Assembly (NCBI GenBank): GCA_964424545.1
Contig: CAYRJN010000173.1
Coordinates: 1-8,243 of the forward strand
DNA length: 8,243 nt
Reading direction: 5' to 3'
DNA from: JAUVIB01 sp964424545
GTDB taxonomy: Bacteria; Calditrichota; Calditrichia; Calditrichales; Calditrichaceae
Shown here: piece by piece, positions 5,916-8,243 of the stretch
Position numbering within the stretch: the first letter of the stretch is position 1
Layout of the letters: each line of letters starts with the position of its first letter
Notes under the pieces: model-generated
What the model was told of the DNA's origin: nothing
Databases searched by the model: none
Seen by the model: the letters and a program-made list of their open reading frames with translations, nothing else
Program-made: the position numbers and the translations under genes

Positions 5916-6712
5916 TCTCGTTAGACAAATACGATACCATTAAATTGACGCGTAATGATAAAACATTAAAGATATTACTAAACCGTCCGCAAAAGAGAAA
6001 TGCACTGAACGATTTGATGATTAGAGAATTGACAGAGATATTTTCTATTGCAAAAAGAGACAATTCTTTACGCGTTATAGTACTAACCGGAATTGGAAAA
6101 GCTTTTTGCAGCGGAGCCGATCTTTCCTATTTGAAGAAAATGAAAAAGTTCTCATATGAAGACAACCTAAAGGATTCCTTAAATTTATCTAAACTTTTCC
6201 TTGAGATATATACTTTTCCTAAACCCGTTATAGCAATGGTTCAAGGCGCTGCTCTTGCCGGTGGGTGCGGACTTGTTTCCGTCTGTGATTTTATAGTCAG
6301 CTCTTTAGACGCTGTGTTTGGCTACCCCGAAGTTAAAATCGGCTTTGTAGCAGCCTTAGTATCAACATTTCTAATAAAACAGGTAGGAGAGCGTAAAGCA
6401 AGAGAACTGCTTTTAAGCGGTAAAATTATTAGCGCGCAAGAAGCATTGGATATGGGATTGATTTCAGCGATAAAGGAAAAAGATGATTTGGAGAATGCTG
6501 TAAATGATCTTGCCAATATACTTATTTCCAATTCTCCGCAAGCGCTTTCTGAAACAAAAAAAATCCTTGCGATAGGAATTTACAAAGATATAGAAAAAAA
6601 TATTGAAGAGACGGCAAAAATAAACGCTGCTTTTAGAGAAACGGAAGATTTCAATGAAGGAATTACGGCGTTCCTTGAAAAAAGAAGTCCTCAGTGGCAA
6701 GATAAATCATAA
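5912..6712 (+). CDS. liuC: Enoyl-CoA hydratase/isomerase family protein, probable methylglutaconyl-CoA hydratase
   Basis: A 266-residue crotonase-family protein of normal length. It shows NRPQKRNALN (24-33), the first oxyanion-hole strand FCSGADLSYL (65-74), the second GAALAGGCGL (112-121), CDFIVSS (125-131) and FGYPEVKIGF (136-145). The catalytic Glu aligned with rat crotonase Glu164 is Glu140, but the position of Glu144 is Gly120 (GGCGL instead of GGCEL). I recall this GGCGL form in Bacteroidetes homologues of leucine-pathway hydratases, so it may be a normal subfamily trait. Following the carboxylase, the expected reaction is hydration of 3-methylglutaconyl-CoA to HMG-CoA. It could instead be an isomerase or another hydratase. 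The ATG overlaps the carboxylase TGA by four bases, so translation is probably coupled; no strong Shine-Dalgarno is seen. No clear terminator follows in the 76 bases before the convergent gene. Confidence 0.88.
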   Translation: MISLDKYDTIKLTRNDKTLKILLNRPQKRNALNDLMIRELTEIFSIAKRDNSLRVIVLTGIGKAFCSGADLSYLKKMKKFSYEDNLKDSLNLSKLFLEIYTFPKPVIAMVQGAALAGGCGLVSVCDFIVSSLDAVFGYPEVKIGFVAALVSTFLIKQVGERKARELLLSGKIISAQEALDMGLISAIKEKDDLENAVNDLANILISNSPQALSETKKILAIGIYKDIEKNIEETAKINAAFRETEDFNEGITAFLEKRSPQWQDKS

Positions 6713-6788
6713 ATATTTTTTATTATAAAATTTTCGCATAATTATTATCCAACAAACATCCAAATATATTCTCAAATTATTTCTTCAA

Positions 6789-6995
6789 CTATCTGTAAGT
6801 CGGTTCATCATCATCAAAGAATTTATTAACAAATTTCTCGCTTTTTTGCTTAAAGTCGGTAATAAATTTGGCTTTATATTTTTTATGTAGTTTATGAAAC
6901 AGTTCAAAAGCTTTATCCGAATCCTCTGGAATTTTATCCGGATGTGAAGCAAAATATATTTTAAGAAATTCAGCTGCCAACATATCTTTATCCAA
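6789..6995 (-). CDS. Hypothetical protein, 68 residues, highly charged
   Basis: I do not recognise this protein. The start is placed at TTG 6995-6993 because GGAGG at 7005-7001 lies five bases upstream. An in-frame TTG at 7031 would add twelve residues ahead of that site, and an ATG at 6983 is 17 bases from it. The 68 residues are soluble-looking and probably helical, with HPDKIPEDSDKAFELF near residues 18-33, a Lys-rich middle, and an acidic patch DDDEP just before the C-terminus. There is no signal peptide, membrane segment or metal motif. It is convergent with the hydratase gene and points the same way as leuS, but the leuS terminator and 379 bases separate it from leuS, so it should have its own promoter. 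The good Shine-Dalgarno and protein-like composition argue that it is real. Confidence 0.6.
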   Translation of the reverse strand: MDKDMLAAEFLKIYFASHPDKIPEDSDKAFELFHKLHKKYKAKFITDFKQKSEKFVNKFFDDDEPTYR

Positions 6996-7236
6996 AATAC
7001 CCTCCAAATCGTAAGATATTAAATAATACAATTAACACGTTTACTATGTGATAAATTTAATCTTTCTATTCTATATTATCAATTATATTTACAAGACAAA
7101 ATGACAGTTTATTGAAAAATATACAATCTTATATTTATATATCAACACAACCTATGAATAAACATACTAATAGGTAGGTTAATTATATAAATTATAGTTT
7201 ACATAATATATATTATATAACAATTATATCAATATA
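6996..7236. other. AT-rich intergenic region, no gene seen
   Basis: Almost entirely A/T apart from the Shine-Dalgarno at its left edge. It contains a 14-bp palindrome ATAATATATATTAT (7203-7216), a 6-bp inverted repeat ACCTAT/ATAGGT (7150-7155 and 7170-7175), a TAGGTAGG tandem (7171-7178) and TATATTTAC (7084-7092). It must contain the promoter of the 68-residue gene, but no convincing -33/-7 or -35/-10 pair with correct spacing was found. No tRNA-like fold is visible. Confidence 0.6.
7001..7005 (-). promoter_or_regulatory. Shine-Dalgarno deciding the TTG start of the 68-residue gene
   Basis: On the minus strand GGAGG (7005 to 7001) is followed after five bases by TTG at 6995. The spacing is close to that of trxA in this window, and a TTG start after a strong site is also seen for the carboxylase gene. 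Confidence 0.6.
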
Positions 7237-7353
7237 ATGCTTTGGCGGTTAATTTTTCTCTTACTCTTAGTTAGAATTATCGGTAAAATAATTTATGCTA
7301 ACATCCTTAAAAAAATAAAAAGCCCGAAAAAGAATTTTCCCGGGCTTCGTTAA
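7237..7353 (+). CDS. Doubtful 38-residue membrane micro-ORF
   Basis: An ATG at 7237 opens a 38-codon frame ending TAA at 7351-7353. It begins MLWRLIFLLLLVRIIGKIIY, a credible single membrane-spanning segment flanked by Arg, and continues with a basic tail (KKIKSPKK). It reads through the leuS terminator hairpin on the opposite strand and stops just beyond it. There is no Shine-Dalgarno, though engB and rlpA also lack one. It may be a genuine small membrane protein, the remnant of a longer one, or chance in T-rich DNA. The tail is partly dictated by the terminator sequence, which argues for caution. Confidence 0.25.
   Translation: MLWRLIFLLLLVRIIGKIIYANILKKIKSPKKNFPGLR
7309..7347 (-). terminator. 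Intrinsic terminator of leuS
   Basis: On the minus strand AAGCCCG (7347-7341) pairs with CGGGCTT (7326-7320). The stem can continue inward with G-U and A-U pairs to about 12 bp around a 4-base loop. A T-rich run with a single interrupting A follows (7319-7309). It starts 28 bases after the leuS stop. Confidence 0.9.
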
Positions 7354-7374
7354 CTGTTCTATTTTTATTTGACT

Positions 7375-8243
7375 TTATGTCGCTACAATGTTAACTAATT
7401 TTTTAGGAACAACAATAACTTTACGTATGGTTTTATCCTTAAGAAGTTCGTTGATTCGGTTAGAGCTTAATGCTAATTTTTCCGCTTCATCTTTATTTAA
7501 ATTTATATCTCCGCTTATGCGGTCGCGTATTTTACCGTTAATTTGAATAACCCATTTAATTTCATTAACGGCTAAATATTCCTTATTGTATTGGGGAAAA
7601 GGTTGATCAAAAACACTCGATAGACCACCGTTAATTTGCCATAATTCTTCACCAAGATGCGGTGTAAAAGGCGATAGAAGTAAGATTAAATTCTTAATGG
7701 TTGACTGTAAATATTCTTTATTATAATCCGCAGGCGTCCTTGTTTGGATGTATTTGTATAACTCATTAGTTAATTCCATTAAACGACTTATAGATGTATT
7801 AAAATGAAATCTTTCGGTGTCTTCGATAATTCCTTTTATGGAATTATGTAATACTCTTCTTAAATTTTTCTCAGGCGTATCAAAATTATTTGAACCTTGG
7901 GATTTATAGAATTCATTATTTAACGTTTCCAAAAGACGCCAAATACGATTTAAAAAGCGATCTACAGCTGCAATTCCGGAATCATCCCATGGTCCCCCGT
8001 CGGTATACGCAAAACCAAACATTAAATATAAACGAAAAACATCGGCGCCATATTTTTCAATGTATGTATCGGGATTTATAACATTGCCTTTTGATTTAGA
8101 CATTCTCATGCCATCCGGACCTTTTATAACGCCCTGATGAACGAGGCTTAAAAACGGTTCGTCAAATGTTAAATATCCCATATCCCTTAAAGCTTTTGTT
8201 ATAAACCGAGAATATAACAGATGCATGGTTGCATGTTCTGCGC
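7375..8243 (-). CDS. leuS: Leucyl-tRNA synthetase, C-terminal part
   Basis: 288 residues are visible and the frame runs off the right edge; an ATG at 8226 is internal. The fragment begins AEHATMHLLYSRF, the class I synthetase segment shortly before the KMSKS loop in LeuRS. It then has the KMSKS-type loop MRMSKSKGNVINP (Arg replaces the first Lys) and EKYGADVFRLYLMF. The anticodon-binding domain follows with RFLNRIWRLLE and LLLSPFTPHLGEELW. The C-terminal module has INGKIRDRI and ends KVIVVPKKLVNIVAT. These are family hallmarks of LeuRS, which charges tRNA-Leu in the cytoplasm. The catalytic Rossmann core with HIGH and the editing domain lie outside the window. It ends in TAA at 7377-7375 and is followed by a strong terminator. 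It is convergent with the leucine-catabolic operon, with a small gene between; the shared leucine theme is probably coincidence. Confidence 0.97.
   Translation of the reverse strand, partial: AEHATMHLLYSRFITKALRDMGYLTFDEPFLSLVHQGVIKGPDGMRMSKSKGNVINPDTYIEKYGADVFRLYLMFGFAYTDGGPWDDSGIAAVDRFLNRIWRLLETLNNEFYKSQGSNNFDTPEKNLRRVLHNSIKGIIEDTERFHFNTSISRLMELTNELYKYIQTRTPADYNKEYLQSTIKNLILLLSPFTPHLGEELWQINGGLSSVFDQPFPQYNKEYLAVNEIKWVIQINGKIRDRISGDINLNKDEAEKLALSSNRINELLKDKTIRKVIVVPKKLVNIVAT

Noticed and set aside
6996..7031. Longer form of the 68-residue protein from TTG 7031
   Set aside because: The strong GGAGG site falls inside this extension and fits the TTG at 6995.
7150..7180. Hairpin ACCTAT/ATAGGT with a 14-base loop as a small RNA or riboswitch
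   Set aside because: The stem is short, the loop is large, there is no terminator, and no conserved motif of a known RNA class is present.
7203..7216. 14-bp palindrome ATAATATATATTAT as an operator or origin element
   Set aside because: Pure alternating A/T in an AT-rich gap easily gives palindromes, and no repeated iterons or DnaA-box-like sites accompany it.
7890..8081. Plus-strand open frame opposite leuS
   Set aside because: It is antisense to conserved LeuRS sequence, with no ribosome site or recognisable protein pattern.

Overview
This window is AT-rich (about one third G+C by eye) and carries eight supportable protein genes plus one doubtful micro-ORF. No tRNA, rRNA, CRISPR array or insertion sequence is visible. 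The best guess for the host is a bacterium of the Fibrobacteres-Chlorobi-Bacteroidetes group, most likely Ignavibacteria or a relative. Three things point there: the CAYYNTFFNAK start of the mature TPR lipoprotein, the Bacteroidetes-like sequence flavour of the leucine-catabolic enzymes, and a mix of strong Shine-Dalgarno starts with A-rich starts that have none. True Bacteroidota rarely use strong Shine-Dalgarno sites. The assignment is an inference.

Left part (1-3497, plus strand): a tightly spaced row of four genes ending in a clear intrinsic terminator. They are the 3' part of a sirtuin-family gene, a large outer-membrane-type TPR lipoprotein, a short RlpA-like double-psi beta-barrel envelope protein, and thioredoxin. 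The sirtuin fragment keeps its four zinc cysteines, but the residue aligned with the catalytic histidine is asparagine, and several NAD-site and substrate-site residues are also changed. It reads as a pseudo-sirtuin or a repurposed one, and is the most unusual item here.

Middle (3539-6712, plus strand): engB/ysxC, an essential ribosome-assembly GTPase, stands alone. A 136-base gap follows, with two small inverted repeats and promoter-like sequence. Then comes a two-gene operon, overlapping by ATGA, for consecutive steps of leucine (isovalerate) breakdown: the carboxyltransferase (beta) subunit of a methylcrotonyl-CoA carboxylase-type enzyme, and an enoyl-CoA hydratase-family protein that is probably the methylglutaconyl-CoA hydratase. 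The biotin-carboxylase partner is not in the window.

Right part (6789-8243, minus strand): an unrecognised 68-residue charged protein with a strong Shine-Dalgarno before a TTG start, a 379-base AT-rich gap, and the 3' end of leuS with its own terminator. A plus-strand 38-codon ORF with a membrane-like N-terminus runs through that terminator.

I found no complete novel multi-gene system. The items most worth follow-up are the degenerate sirtuin, the single-glutamate hydratase, the two small ORFs, and the regulatory-looking gap at 4109-4244.
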